Below are positions 32,867 through 41,226 of a stretch of 64,000 nt of DNA, one piece after another. The notes beneath the pieces were generated by a model. That model ran no database searches, had not been told where the DNA came from, and was given only the letters and a program-made list of their open reading frames with translations. The stretch lies in the NCBI RefSeq assembly GCF_001610835.1, contig NZ_CP011270.1, forward strand, positions 434,001 through 498,000, written 5' to 3'. The position numbers were made by a program, and so were the translations under genes. The first letter of the stretch is position 1. Each line of letters begins with the position of its first letter. This DNA comes from Planctomyces sp. SH-PL14. Lineage in GTDB: Bacteria; Planctomycetota; Planctomycetia; Planctomycetales; Planctomycetaceae.

Positions 32867-34303
32867 ATGCTCGATATCCCCGTGATCCGCTGGGGCAAAC
32901 CCTACGAGTCAATCGATAAGACCCCCATCGTCCACTTCGAGACCGGGGAAACGCTGGCCACGATGAGTCAGGCCAACGGCGGGATTATCAAGCTCGACAT
33001 GCGGAAGCAGGCCAAGGCCCGCGAAGTACTCCGGAAGTTCTCGATCGACCAGCTCTGTGACATGTGCGTCCAGGCGGCCGATCTCTACATGAACGCCACG
33101 CTCCCGCTCGGCAACGGGACGCAAACCCCCGAAGAGTTCTGCCGGATCCAGTCCGCCACCACCGGCCTTCCCGAAGCCATGTGCGCCGCGAACATGCGGA
33201 AGAACGCGTACATGCTCCGCAACATGCGGCAGGTCCTCGAAGCCCTGACCCGCGGGTTGCCGTTTGACATTCTCTCCCGCGGCTACGGGATGGAGTCCCG
33301 CGGCGTCATGATGAGCTACCAGTGCCAGAGCCCGGTCATGGGGATGGTGCTGCCGTCGAACTCCCCTGGCGTCCACACCCTCTGGATGCCGGTGATCCCG
33401 CTCCAGGTCGGCCTCGTCATCAAGCCCGGCTCGTCCGAGCCCTGGACCCCGTACCGCGTCGTCGAAGCGTTCGCCCAGGCGGGAGTCCCCCGCGAAGCGA
33501 TGTCGCTCTACCCCGGCGGCCACGACTGCGGCCCGGCGGTCATGGAGTCGTGCGCCAGGTCGATGATCTTCGGCGGACAGGCGACGATCGACAAATACCA
33601 CGGCGATCCGAAGGTCCAGGCCCACGGCCCGGGCTACAGCAAGATCCTCCTCGGCGACGACGTCGTCGATGACTGGGAGAAGTACGTCGACCTGATGGTC
33701 GACAGCATCTTCCTCAACGGCGGCCGCTCCTGCATCAACGCTTCGGGCGTGTGGGCCAGCCGGCACACCGCCGAGATTGCGGACGCGATCGCCAAGCGGC
33801 TCGGACCGGTCGCTCCGCTGCCGATGACCGATCCCAAGGCGAGCCTCGCCGCCTTCACGACTCCGGGAGCCGCCGACGCGATCAACGCCCAGATCGAAGA
33901 GAAGCTCAAGGAGCCCGGCGTCAGCGACGTGGCCGAGAAGTACCGCGGCGGGCCACGGCTCGTGAAGCACGAGCGGTGCGACTACCTCCGCCCGACGGTC
34001 TTCCACTCGACCAACCCCGACGCCTTCCTGACGAATACCGAGTACATGTTCCCGTGTGCGACGGTCGTGGAGTGCCCCCAGGACGAGATGATCAAGCGGA
34101 TCGGCCAGACGCTCGTCTGCACCGCAATCACGAAGAACGAAGCGTGGTCGCAGCAGCTCGTCGACGCCGTCAACATCGACCGGCTGAACATCGGCGAAGT
34201 CAAGACGATGCAGCTCCACTGGATGCAGCCGCACGAAGGGAACCTCATCGACTTCCTGTTCCGGGCCCGCGCGTTCCAGAACAGCCCGCCGCCGGCCCAC
34301 TGA
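32867..34303 (+). CDS. Aldehyde dehydrogenase superfamily protein
   Basis: 478 residues from ATG 32867, with AGGA 8 bases upstream. The coenzyme domain has MGMVLPSNSPGVHTLW, then LVIKPGSSEPWTPYR with the NAD-binding Lys, and MIFGGQAT at the position of the second glycine motif. The catalytic cysteine is in GGRSCINASGVW. It is therefore an NAD(P)-dependent aldehyde oxidising enzyme of a CoA-acylating or general type. The substrate cannot be stated. A strong terminator follows at 34328. Confidence 0.85.
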   Translation: MLDIPVIRWGKPYESIDKTPIVHFETGETLATMSQANGGIIKLDMRKQAKAREVLRKFSIDQLCDMCVQAADLYMNATLPLGNGTQTPEEFCRIQSATTGLPEAMCAANMRKNAYMLRNMRQVLEALTRGLPFDILSRGYGMESRGVMMSYQCQSPVMGMVLPSNSPGVHTLWMPVIPLQVGLVIKPGSSEPWTPYRVVEAFAQAGVPREAMSLYPGGHDCGPAVMESCARSMIFGGQATIDKYHGDPKVQAHGPGYSKILLGDDVVDDWEKYVDLMVDSIFLNGGRSCINASGVWASRHTAEIADAIAKRLGPVAPLPMTDPKASLAAFTTPGAADAINAQIEEKLKEPGVSDVAEKYRGGPRLVKHERCDYLRPTVFHSTNPDAFLTNTEYMFPCATVVECPQDEMIKRIGQTLVCTAITKNEAWSQQLVDAVNIDRLNIGEVKTMQLHWMQPHEGNLIDFLFRARAFQNSPPPAH

Positions 34304-34327
34304 GCGGACGGCATCCCTGGTCCCTGA

Positions 34328-34356
34328 AAGGCCGGCTGTCTCAGCCGGCCTTTTTC
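34328..34356 (+). terminator. Intrinsic terminator after the aldehyde dehydrogenase gene
   Basis: AAGGCCGGCT and AGCCGGCC (34328-34350) form a strong GC stem around GTCTC, followed by TTTTTCC. Confidence 0.9.
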
Positions 34357-34426
34357 CTGCCCTGCTGGACTGCAGGTACCGCAACCGCATTCCGCATCGT
34401 CCCGGTCTTCCTGAGAACGCCCGCCC

Positions 34427-35266
34427 GTGTCCCGTTCCCCCCACTTCTCGCTCACCGGATGCCGGGCCGTCATTACCGGCGCGTCGGCGGGGCTGGGTGC
34501 GGAATTCGCGCGACAGCTCGCGCCGCGGGCGAACGCCGTGCTATTGGTCGCGCGGCGGCGGGACGCACTCGAATCGCTGCGGAGCGAGTTGCTCTCCGTC
34601 TCCCCGGCACTGCGGATCGAGCTGTGCGTCGCCGACCTCGTGACGCCGGACGGAATCCCGAACATCCTCGGACGGCTCGACGAGACCGGCCTGTGCCCGA
34701 ACCTCCTCATCAACAACGCCGGGCGAGGGGACTACGGCTCCGTCGCGACGGCCGATCCTGACCGGCTCCGCGCCCAGATCGATCTCAACATCACGGGCCT
34801 CGTCCTCCTGACGCGGGCCCTCCTGCCGGCTCTGTGCTCCCACCCGGCCTCGGCGATCCTCAACGTCAGCTCGCTGGCGGGAACGCTCCCGTTACCCGAC
34901 GCGGCGGTCTATGCCGCGACCAAGAGCTTTGTCACCAGCTTTTCGGAAGCGCTGCGGATCGAAGTCGCCGAGAAGAACGTCGGCGTCACGGCGGTCTGCC
35001 CCGGACCGACGCCGACGAATTTTCGAAATGTCGCCCGCCGCGAGGGGGGCGCCGATACCGATCGCAGCGGCGACGGTTTCCTCGCGCTCCCTCCCGACGA
35101 GGTCGTCCGGCAGGCGCTCCGGGGACTCGAGGCGGGCCGGGCCGTCGTCTATCCCGGCTGGGGACCGACTCTTGCCGCATGGCTTTTTCGTTATGCCCCC
35201 CGGCGGTTACTCCGCTGGTACCTGGCCCGGCGGCATGCCCGCTCCGGCGTCAACCCCGCTCGTTAA
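34427..35266 (+). CDS. Short-chain dehydrogenase/reductase
   Basis: 279 residues from GTG 34427. Classical SDR motifs are present: cofactor site TGASAGLG (about 17-24) with ARRR after strand 2, favouring NADP. NNAG follows (about 95), then a catalytic Ser in SSLA and YAATK with catalytic Tyr/Lys near residue 165. PGPTPTNF comes at the usual place. The C terminus has a longer, basic helical tail that may touch the membrane. The substrate is unknown. Confidence 0.88.
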   Translation: MSRSPHFSLTGCRAVITGASAGLGAEFARQLAPRANAVLLVARRRDALESLRSELLSVSPALRIELCVADLVTPDGIPNILGRLDETGLCPNLLINNAGRGDYGSVATADPDRLRAQIDLNITGLVLLTRALLPALCSHPASAILNVSSLAGTLPLPDAAVYAATKSFVTSFSEALRIEVAEKNVGVTAVCPGPTPTNFRNVARREGGADTDRSGDGFLALPPDEVVRQALRGLEAGRAVVYPGWGPTLAAWLFRYAPRRLLRWYLARRHARSGVNPAR

Positions 35267-35359
35267 ACCCGACTCAGGGCGAGGAGAATTCCTGTCGCGA
35301 TTGCGGCGCGCCGGAATACAATGTTCGCGGTCGTACGTCTTTCGCCCCGGAGCACAATG

Positions 35360-35851
35360 ATGTCGAACGGAGATCTGGTTTCGCCCTACGCCGAAGAGCC
35401 GCAGCCGCAGACCGATGCGGAGCCGCAGGCGGCGAGCGGCGCCCGCGTGGTGTCTCGCGCGGTCTACGGCCTCCTGGCAGTTCTGACTCTCGGAGCGGCC
35501 GGCGTCTATGGAGCGGTCACGGTCCGGCCGGAACTCGCCGAGTACGTGTCGTTCCTCCCGGGAATGAAATCCGACGTCCCCGCCTGCGGCGCGCGTCTGT
35601 CCTCCGGTTGCGGGTCGGCCTCTTCCTGCAGCGCGGTCGCCAGTTGCCCGTCGGCCTGCTCGGCGATCTCCCGGGCCACGGCCGCAGTTGCCGAGACCTG
35701 CCCGATGATTGAAGAACAGCGCCAGGCCATCGTCCTGAGCGATTCCGTCTTCGCGGAGCCCGCAGCGGAGCAGGCCTCCGAGCCGGCGGCTTCGGAGAAC
35801 GCGGAACCGGCCGCGCCGGCTAAGACCGAATCGGCTGAGCCCACGACCTGA
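35360..35851 (+). CDS. Single-pass membrane protein with Cys-rich and acidic Ala-rich segments
   Basis: 163 residues from ATG 35360, chosen because CGGAG lies 7 bases upstream; ATG 35357 is adjacent. An N-terminal acidic part leads to one transmembrane segment (AVYGLLAVLTLGAAGVYGAV, about 35-54). After that comes a stretch with seven cysteines (CGARLSSGCGSASSCSAVASC onward). The C terminus is an Ala/Glu/Pro-rich tail of about 45 residues. The cysteine cluster could bind metal or form disulphides. No family recognised. A terminator follows. Confidence 0.6.
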   Translation: MSNGDLVSPYAEEPQPQTDAEPQAASGARVVSRAVYGLLAVLTLGAAGVYGAVTVRPELAEYVSFLPGMKSDVPACGARLSSGCGSASSCSAVASCPSACSAISRATAAVAETCPMIEEQRQAIVLSDSVFAEPAAEQASEPAASENAEPAAPAKTESAEPTT

Positions 35852-35877
35852 ACGATCCAAGACCGTGAAAGCGTCGA

Positions 35878-35912
35878 AGGACGACGGGCGCCCCCCGTCG
35901 TCCTTTTCTTTT
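35878..35912 (+). terminator. Intrinsic terminator between convergent genes
   Basis: AGGACGACGGG (35878-35888) pairs with CCCGTCGTCCT (35894-35904) with loop CGCCC, followed by TTTCTTTT. It ends the 35360 transcript; the next gene arrives from the other side. Confidence 0.85.
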
Positions 35913-35933
35913 CACCCGACGGAAGCGGCCAGG

Positions 35934-37172
35934 CTACTTCGCTTTCGCGCGGACGGTCCGCAGCGCCCGGCGGCAGATCCGGACGGTGGCCGGCGTCGAG
36001 GAGTTCGCCAGCCAGTCGCGGCAGACTTCGTCGACCCAGTCGGGCCGCGACTTCGACGCGTCGTTGAGCCAGTTGGCGACGGAGTCCTGGACGTACTTGG
36101 CCGGGTCGGAGTGGAGAGGATCAAGAATCCCCCGCCCCGCATCGGGGTTTGACTTGAGCTCGCTCAGGTGCGCGCACCACACACCGCAGGGCCGCGTGAT
36201 CTCGCTGGCGTACCGCCGCATATTCGCCGAGGCATGAGACGTCCACGGCCGCAGCCGGGAGAGCGCGGTCGGCAGGTCGCGCGCGACATTCGGACGGATG
36301 GCAATCCAGGCCCATTCGCGGACACCGGAATGAGGGTCGTCGGCGAGCGGCCGGATCCGGTCGAGCTTCTTCGCCAGGGGCAGTCCCGATGCCCCGAGCA
36401 TGTAGGCCGCCCATCCGCGGACGGTGTCGGAGGAATGCCCGGCGAAATGATCCCAGTGATCGAGCCCGAACTCGGAGTGCAGCCACGCGGCCGCCGCCGC
36501 CATCCGCCGGGTGACGCCGGTCTCGGCAAAGAGCGTTGCCTCGGGGGGGAGTTTCCGGCGCGCCGGGAGGGCATGTCCGAGGAGCGTGTAAAAATTGACC
36601 GCCAGCCCCTCCGCCAGGGTCCGGGTCTCCAGGGTGCCGGCGTTGAGTTGTTCGAGGACCTCGGCGGGGATGTCGGCCATCCGCCGGGCCCCTTTGCGTT
36701 CGCTGGATGGCGTCATGGTTTTGAGGAGGTCACGAAGGAGGAGGCGGACCGACTGAGAGATCCCGGGTGCCGTGCTTTCCCGCGGACCGGCGACGTTGAG
36801 GACGCGGACGCGCTGACTCCGGATCCAGGAATGGATCGTTGCCGTGGCCCCGCCGTCCGTCTCCGCGAGGTTGACGATCAGCAGCGGCTTGCCGGTCTCG
36901 TCGGCGATACGACGGGTCAGTTCGGTCCCGCTCCCCAGCCGCCCGAAGTGGAGGATCAGTGTGCCGTCACTGTCGCGGATGTTCCACCGCGTCCGCCCGG
37001 CATAGTGCGGAGTCGGCGTCTCCTGGAGCGGGTACTCCGGCGGGATCGTCCCATCCTCGGCCCGTCGTCCCGCGGGACACCAGCCGCCGCACGCGATCCC
37101 GATCTCGAGCGCGGCATCAAGCGCCCCGCGATCAACGCCCGTCTGCCCGCCGGAAACGATGCGTTCGATCAT
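35934..37172 (-). CDS. SLOG/molybdenum-carrier-like domain fused to AlkD-like HEAT domain
   Basis: 412 residues from ATG 37172. Residues 1-152 match the putative molybdenum carrier/SLOG Rossmann type: SGGQTGVDRGALDAAL, GGWCPAGRRAEDG, HYAGRTRWNIRDSDGTLIL, GKPLLIV, LNVAGPRES. After a basic linker with internal Met codons (about 153 and 165), residues 165-412 match AlkD-type DNA alkylation-repair HEAT repeats: LNAGTLETRTLAEGLAVNFYTLL, GVTRRMAAAAAWL, WAYM-like helices and DSVANWLNDA. No stop separates the parts, so one polypeptide is predicted unless internal initiation splits it. prmC lies 77 bases upstream on the same strand. Confidence 0.8.
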   Translation of the reverse strand: MIERIVSGGQTGVDRGALDAALEIGIACGGWCPAGRRAEDGTIPPEYPLQETPTPHYAGRTRWNIRDSDGTLILHFGRLGSGTELTRRIADETGKPLLIVNLAETDGGATATIHSWIRSQRVRVLNVAGPRESTAPGISQSVRLLLRDLLKTMTPSSERKGARRMADIPAEVLEQLNAGTLETRTLAEGLAVNFYTLLGHALPARRKLPPEATLFAETGVTRRMAAAAAWLHSEFGLDHWDHFAGHSSDTVRGWAAYMLGASGLPLAKKLDRIRPLADDPHSGVREWAWIAIRPNVARDLPTALSRLRPWTSHASANMRRYASEITRPCGVWCAHLSELKSNPDAGRGILDPLHSDPAKYVQDSVANWLNDASKSRPDWVDEVCRDWLANSSTPATVRICRRALRTVRAKAK

Positions 37173-37249
37173 GGTGATCTGGCCGCGAGGAAACGGACTT
37201 CTCGATCCACCGAGGACGGACGACGAATCTCTCCACCGCACGCCAGAAA

Positions 37250-38173
37250 TCAGATCTTCTGAACCCGGATGACGCGCGCGGCCCCGGTGAGGTCGTTGTG
37301 CACGACGCCGGGACGGTAGGTCTCCGGCATTCCCGCAAAGAGCTCGAGCGCCGCCGGAGCCTGTTCCGGGCTGAGTTCGAACAGGAAGTATCCCCCGGAC
37401 TTCAGGTGCTTCGGGACTTCCCGGGCCAGCGTCCGGATCACGTCCAGTCCGTCCGCTCCTCCGGCGAGCGCCAGGCGGGGCTCGTGCCGGGAGACTTCGG
37501 GCTCGAGCGTCGGGATCTCGCCGTCGGGGATGTAGGGGGGATTGCTGACGATGAAATCGAACGGCTCGCCTGCCCCGACGGGCTCGAAGAGATTCCCCTG
37601 CCGAAAGTCGATCCGATCCCGGACCTTGTGCTTCTCCGCGTTCCGCTGGGCGGTCGCGAACGGGACATCGTCGAGCTCGACCGCCGTCAGCTGGCTCTTC
37701 GGAAGATTCACCGCCAGCGCGACCGAGATGCAGCCGGATCCCGTACACAACTCCAGAATCCGCGGCGACTCCATCCCCTTCGCCAGCCCGATCGTCTCCA
37801 TGACGAGCGTCTCCGTGTCGGGCCGCGGGATGAAGACCCCCGGGCCGACTTCAAACGAGAGGCTGAAGAACTCCCGGTGCCCAACGAGATAAGCGACCGG
37901 TTCCCGGTTCGCCCGCCGTTTCACGAAGTCCCGCATCTGGGCCCGGACCGGCTCGGTCAGGACTTCGTCGAAATCGGTATAGAGCTTGATCCGCGGACAC
38001 TTTCGCGCGTGGGCCAGCAGGATCTCCGCTTCGAGCCGCGGCGATTCGCTTCCGTGCTGCTTCAGATAATCCGTCGTCCACTCCAGGATCCGGCGGACAG
38101 TCCACGGCTCTGAAGCGGCCACCTGCGGCTTGGAAGGAGCACCCGACACCAGACCTCCCTGCTGCGACACCAT
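37250..38173 (-). CDS. prmC: Peptide chain release factor N5-glutamine methyltransferase
   Basis: 307 residues from ATG 38173. It methylates the glutamine of the GGQ motif in release factors RF1/RF2 using S-adenosylmethionine. The helical N-terminal domain (about 25-110) includes [11 protein letters not shown]. The linker has FIPRPDTE (about 114-121). The SAM site is [14 protein letters not shown] (141-154) and the catalytic motif is NPPYIP (211-216). The usual neighbour prfA is not adjacent. The SLOG-AlkD gene follows on the same strand. Confidence 0.92.
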   Translation of the reverse strand: MVSQQGGLVSGAPSKPQVAASEPWTVRRILEWTTDYLKQHGSESPRLEAEILLAHARKCPRIKLYTDFDEVLTEPVRAQMRDFVKRRANREPVAYLVGHREFFSLSFEVGPGVFIPRPDTETLVMETIGLAKGMESPRILELCTGSGCISVALAVNLPKSQLTAVELDDVPFATAQRNAEKHKVRDRIDFRQGNLFEPVGAGEPFDFIVSNPPYIPDGEIPTLEPEVSRHEPRLALAGGADGLDVIRTLAREVPKHLKSGGYFLFELSPEQAPAALELFAGMPETYRPGVVHNDLTGAARVIRVQKI

Positions 38174-38376
38174 GCAATCCTGTGGGAAAACTCTCCGCTC
38201 CGGAGAGGGGATGAATTGTTGGGAAGACTGTTCAAAAGTTCAATTCCGCTTTCGCCCCTTTCCCGGATTCGAGCCCCCGATTGGCCTGAATGAGAGACGC
38301 CGGAGAGTCCATTGCCTCCCCGGCCCCGGACCGTACGATTCCCACCTTCAAGGGCGGCTCGCCGCTCCAGCAGGAC

Positions 38377-38430
38377 GTGAGGACGACCTCACCTCTCCCA
38401 CTCATCGGGGACGGCCCCAAACGGGAGAGG
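38377..38430 (+). promoter_or_regulatory. Guanidine-II (mini-ykkC) riboswitch
   Basis: Two hairpins with the diagnostic ACGR loops: GTGAGG-ACGA-CCTCAC (38377-38392) and GGGG-ACGG-CCCC (38407-38418). The 14-base linker contains CTCTCCC (38393-38399), which is exactly complementary to the ribosome-binding site GGGAGAG (38423-38429). This gives a translation-control switch in which guanidine-stabilised hairpins would free the ribosome site. The gene behind it is a guanidinium exporter-type SMR protein, the expected target. Confidence 0.93.
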
Positions 38431-38435
38431 AAGAT

Positions 38436-38762
38436 ATGCCCTGGCTTATCCTGACGGTTGCGGGACTCTTTGAAATCGGCTGGGCGGTGGGCCTGAAGTA
38501 CACCGAAGGCTTCACCCGCGTCGGCCCGACGGTCGGCACCCTGATCGCGCTCGTCCTCAGCATGACGCTCCTCGGCATCGCCGTCCGGAGCCTGCCGCTG
38601 GGGACCGCCTATGCCGTGTGGACCGGGATCGGCGCCGTCGGCACCGTGATCCTGGGGATCGTCCTCTTCGGCGAGGCAGCGACGGCCGGACGCCTCGTGT
38701 GCGTCGGCCTGATCCTCGCGGGGATCATCGGCCTTAAGGTCCTGACGCCTGCCGCTCCGTAG
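38436..38762 (+). CDS. gdx: Guanidinium exporter, small multidrug resistance family
   Basis: 108 residues from ATG 38436 (Gdx, formerly SugE). Four membrane helices span the chain. Helix 1 has the essential glutamate in [16 protein letters not shown]. The other family signatures are [18 protein letters not shown] and GEAAT..R. Gdx proteins export guanidinium in exchange for protons as dual-topology dimers. A guanidine-II riboswitch lies immediately upstream, supporting Gdx rather than a polyaromatic-cation exporter such as EmrE. It is convergent with the CvpA-type gene ending at 38773. Confidence 0.94.
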   Translation: MPWLILTVAGLFEIGWAVGLKYTEGFTRVGPTVGTLIALVLSMTLLGIAVRSLPLGTAYAVWTGIGAVGTVILGIVLFGEAATAGRLVCVGLILAGIIGLKVLTPAAP

Positions 38763-38772
38763 CGGGGACTCT

Positions 38773-40215
38773 TTACCGGAGATCGCCGGGAAGCTCGCTG
38801 CTGAGGCGGAACGAGTTCAGCCGCTGCTGGACTTCGCGGCTCAGGCGATTCTCCGGAACCCCCGCCTTCTGAAGCTGGCGGAGGAGGCGCGTCTCGATCG
38901 GCGTCGTCGCGTCGGTCTGCGGATCGGGGTCGCGCTCGCGATAGAGGTCCGCTTTCCAGTCGGTCAGCACTGCGGCCGCCACCGGCTCCGGCACGCCGCC
39001 GAGAAGCCCGTTGATCTGGTCGCGGAGCTTCTGCTGGAACGGGGCGAAGGGGGACTGGGCGGTAACGATGTCGGTCAGCAGCTTTTCACTACCCGACGCC
39101 GGGGCGCTGTTGGCCGGCGGATTGCCGTAGCTCGGCTGGGTCTGGGGCTGCGCTCCGTAGGAGGGCTGGTTAAACGGCTGCGGGTTCGATGCTGGCTGGG
39201 AGTAGGAGGGCTGCGAATAGGACGGCTGGCTGTAATTCGGCTGCGAGGCCGGCCGGGTCGGCGTCGAAGGCGCGTTCCCGCCGAACTGCTGAGAGAACCA
39301 GCTGCCGACGAGATCGACCGCGCCCTGGCGGCCGCTTTCGATGATCCGGTTCTGCATGTCACCCCACTGGTCGGGCGGGGTGTTGCGGATCGCATTCAGG
39401 ATGTCGTCCTGAATCTTCTGGCGGGTCTGCGGATCGGCGTTCTGCCAGGCGCTGGCGATCTGCCGCTGCGCTTCCGCGCTCATCCGCGACTGCACCTCGG
39501 CCCAGAAGTCCTGCGCGGTCGCCTGCGATCCCTGCGGGTTGGGCCGCGTCGATCCGCCCGGAACCGTCGAGCCGGTCGGCGACGTCGTTCCCGGCCAGGG
39601 CTCGTTGCCGCCGGGGAACGGCTGGTTCATGAACCGGATGTCGTCGCCGACGACCGGCGTCCCCGGAACGGGATCGAACGGGTTCGCTGGATCGCCGGCT
39701 CCCGGCTCGATCCACTCCGGATGGTCGAGCTGCGTCAGGAACTTGTCGATCGTGGCGTGCAGCCGCTCGGGCATGAGGGGCTGGATCCGGTTCAGGAGCC
39801 GGGCGGCATAGGGGGCGGTCTTGGAGCTCTTGAGCGAGTCCCGCGCCGTGGGGGAGAAGGTCACGACCATGTAGGTCAGGACGAGGCACAGCACGACCCC
39901 TTTGACGACGCCAAAGAGGAACCCGAGGTGCCGGTTCAGTTCGCCGAGGTGCGCCTTCTCCGTCCAGGAGTTGAGTCCGCGGGCGAAGGAGAAAGCGACG
40001 AAGGTGCAGACGAGATACGTCCCGAACAGGACGATCCACTGGTTGAAGGGGGGCTGCACGTTGATGTGCGGCCCGACGAGCTTGGCGCTCGTCCCCGCGC
40101 AGGCGAGGCACAGGCCGATGCCGGCGATGCTCGCCAGCTGGAAGATGACCCCTTTGACGGCTCCGCGAAGCCCGAAGAACGCCAGGACGACCAAGACGAC
40201 AACGTCAAACCACAC
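38773..40215 (-). CDS. CvpA-family membrane protein with long Pro/Gln/Ser tail
   Basis: 480 residues from GTG 40215, with GGAGGA 7 bases upstream. The N-terminal 160 residues match the CvpA (colicin V production) family. Four membrane segments are seen, with FFGLRGAVKGVIFQLAS at the start and HLGFLFGVVKGVVLCLVLTYMVV at helix 4. The rest is soluble, with a helical part rich in Gln and a low-complexity region of tandem Ser-Gln-Pro-Ser-Tyr units (about 365-425). The C terminus is again globular. The tail may be cell-envelope or periplasmic. A second CvpA-like gene lies upstream. Confidence 0.78.
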   Translation of the reverse strand: MWFDVVVLVVLAFFGLRGAVKGVIFQLASIAGIGLCLACAGTSAKLVGPHINVQPPFNQWIVLFGTYLVCTFVAFSFARGLNSWTEKAHLGELNRHLGFLFGVVKGVVLCLVLTYMVVTFSPTARDSLKSSKTAPYAARLLNRIQPLMPERLHATIDKFLTQLDHPEWIEPGAGDPANPFDPVPGTPVVGDDIRFMNQPFPGGNEPWPGTTSPTGSTVPGGSTRPNPQGSQATAQDFWAEVQSRMSAEAQRQIASAWQNADPQTRQKIQDDILNAIRNTPPDQWGDMQNRIIESGRQGAVDLVGSWFSQQFGGNAPSTPTRPASQPNYSQPSYSQPSYSQPASNPQPFNQPSYGAQPQTQPSYGNPPANSAPASGSEKLLTDIVTAQSPFAPFQQKLRDQINGLLGGVPEPVAAAVLTDWKADLYRERDPDPQTDATTPIETRLLRQLQKAGVPENRLSREVQQRLNSFRLSSELPGDLR

Positions 40216-40401
40216 GGCGCGTCCTCCATGTCCGCGGGGGAAAAACGTCCCCAACCGTACCGGAGAGCGCAGGGATTCGCCTGTCCAAACCGGCCGGTTC
40301 AGTCTAGTTCGTCTGGGGAAACCGGGGAAAGACGAGTTTCTCCGCCGCGACGGCCCTGCCCTCTCCGGCAAGCCCGACCCCGGAAATGAGAGTCCGTCCG
40401 A

Positions 40402-41161
40402 TCAGAATCCGCCCGCCTTAGGACGCGAATTCCCGGGGTTTGGCGAGGGAGACGCAGGTCCGGGGCTCGGCGACGGGCCGGGAGCCGCAGGGGCGGCCGG
40501 AGCCGCCGCGGGAGCCGGCCCGGCCGCGGGCGCGGCGCCGCCGGGGGTCAGCGGGCCGTAGCTCGTGTACGCCTCGCGGCGGTGCGCGTAACGGATCGGG
40601 AACGAGGCGAACTGCCAGCCCGGAGGGGTCCCGGCCATGGTCTCGTCGGCGTAGTCGAAGATCTGCCCGGTTCCGCTCGCGAACGACTTCTCGGAAAGAT
40701 ACTGCATGAAACCCAGCCACATCCGGTCCGGGGCCGTGTTGAGGAAGTTGCCGCGCTCGGGAGTAAACCCGGCGAACTCGCGGCTCAAGGGGGCCAGGTG
40801 GAGCGACGTCAGGAGGATCGCGACCATCGCGTACCCGGTCGCCGCGCCGAGCGCCCAACGGCCGACATCCCACAGGAGGGGCTGGACTTCGACGTAGGTC
40901 GGCATGAGGTGGTCCGTCCCCAGCCGCATCAGATAGACGAGGAGCGAGAAAATCCCCAGGAAGGCGATGATGTCGACCCGGGCCTGCCATTCGTAGCCCA
41001 TCGCCCCCCCCCATCTTCTCGGCCAGCGGCTCGAAGAAGTTGGTGGCAATGATCCCGGAGAGGATCACGCTGAAGAGCGTGAACGCGGCGCCCCACGGGC
41101 CTTCGTTGGCGACGAAGTACGTCACCCCGGCGAGGATCGCGATGAGAACGATATCGATCAT
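40402..41161 (-). pseudogene. CvpA-like membrane protein interrupted by a frameshift in a G9 run
   Basis: The frame from ATG 41161 gives MIDIVLIAILAGVTYFV, FTLFSVILSGIIATNFFEPLAEKMGG and then turns to low-complexity coding. The neighbouring frame continues sensibly as YEWQARVDIIAFLGIFSLLVYLM, a further membrane segment and a Pro/Ala tail ending at 40402. The join falls in nine cytosines on the + strand (41004-41012). With one base fewer the two halves make one protein of about 250 residues with a CvpA-like membrane part. It may be phase-variable, truly broken or a consensus error. It sits 65 bases downstream of the pilB-like gene. Confidence 0.7.
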
Positions 41162-41226
41162 GTCCTGTGCACTTTCCGTCTACGTTTCGTTCCGGCCTGG
41201 CGTCTTCGGTCCTGGCATTCAGCCCG

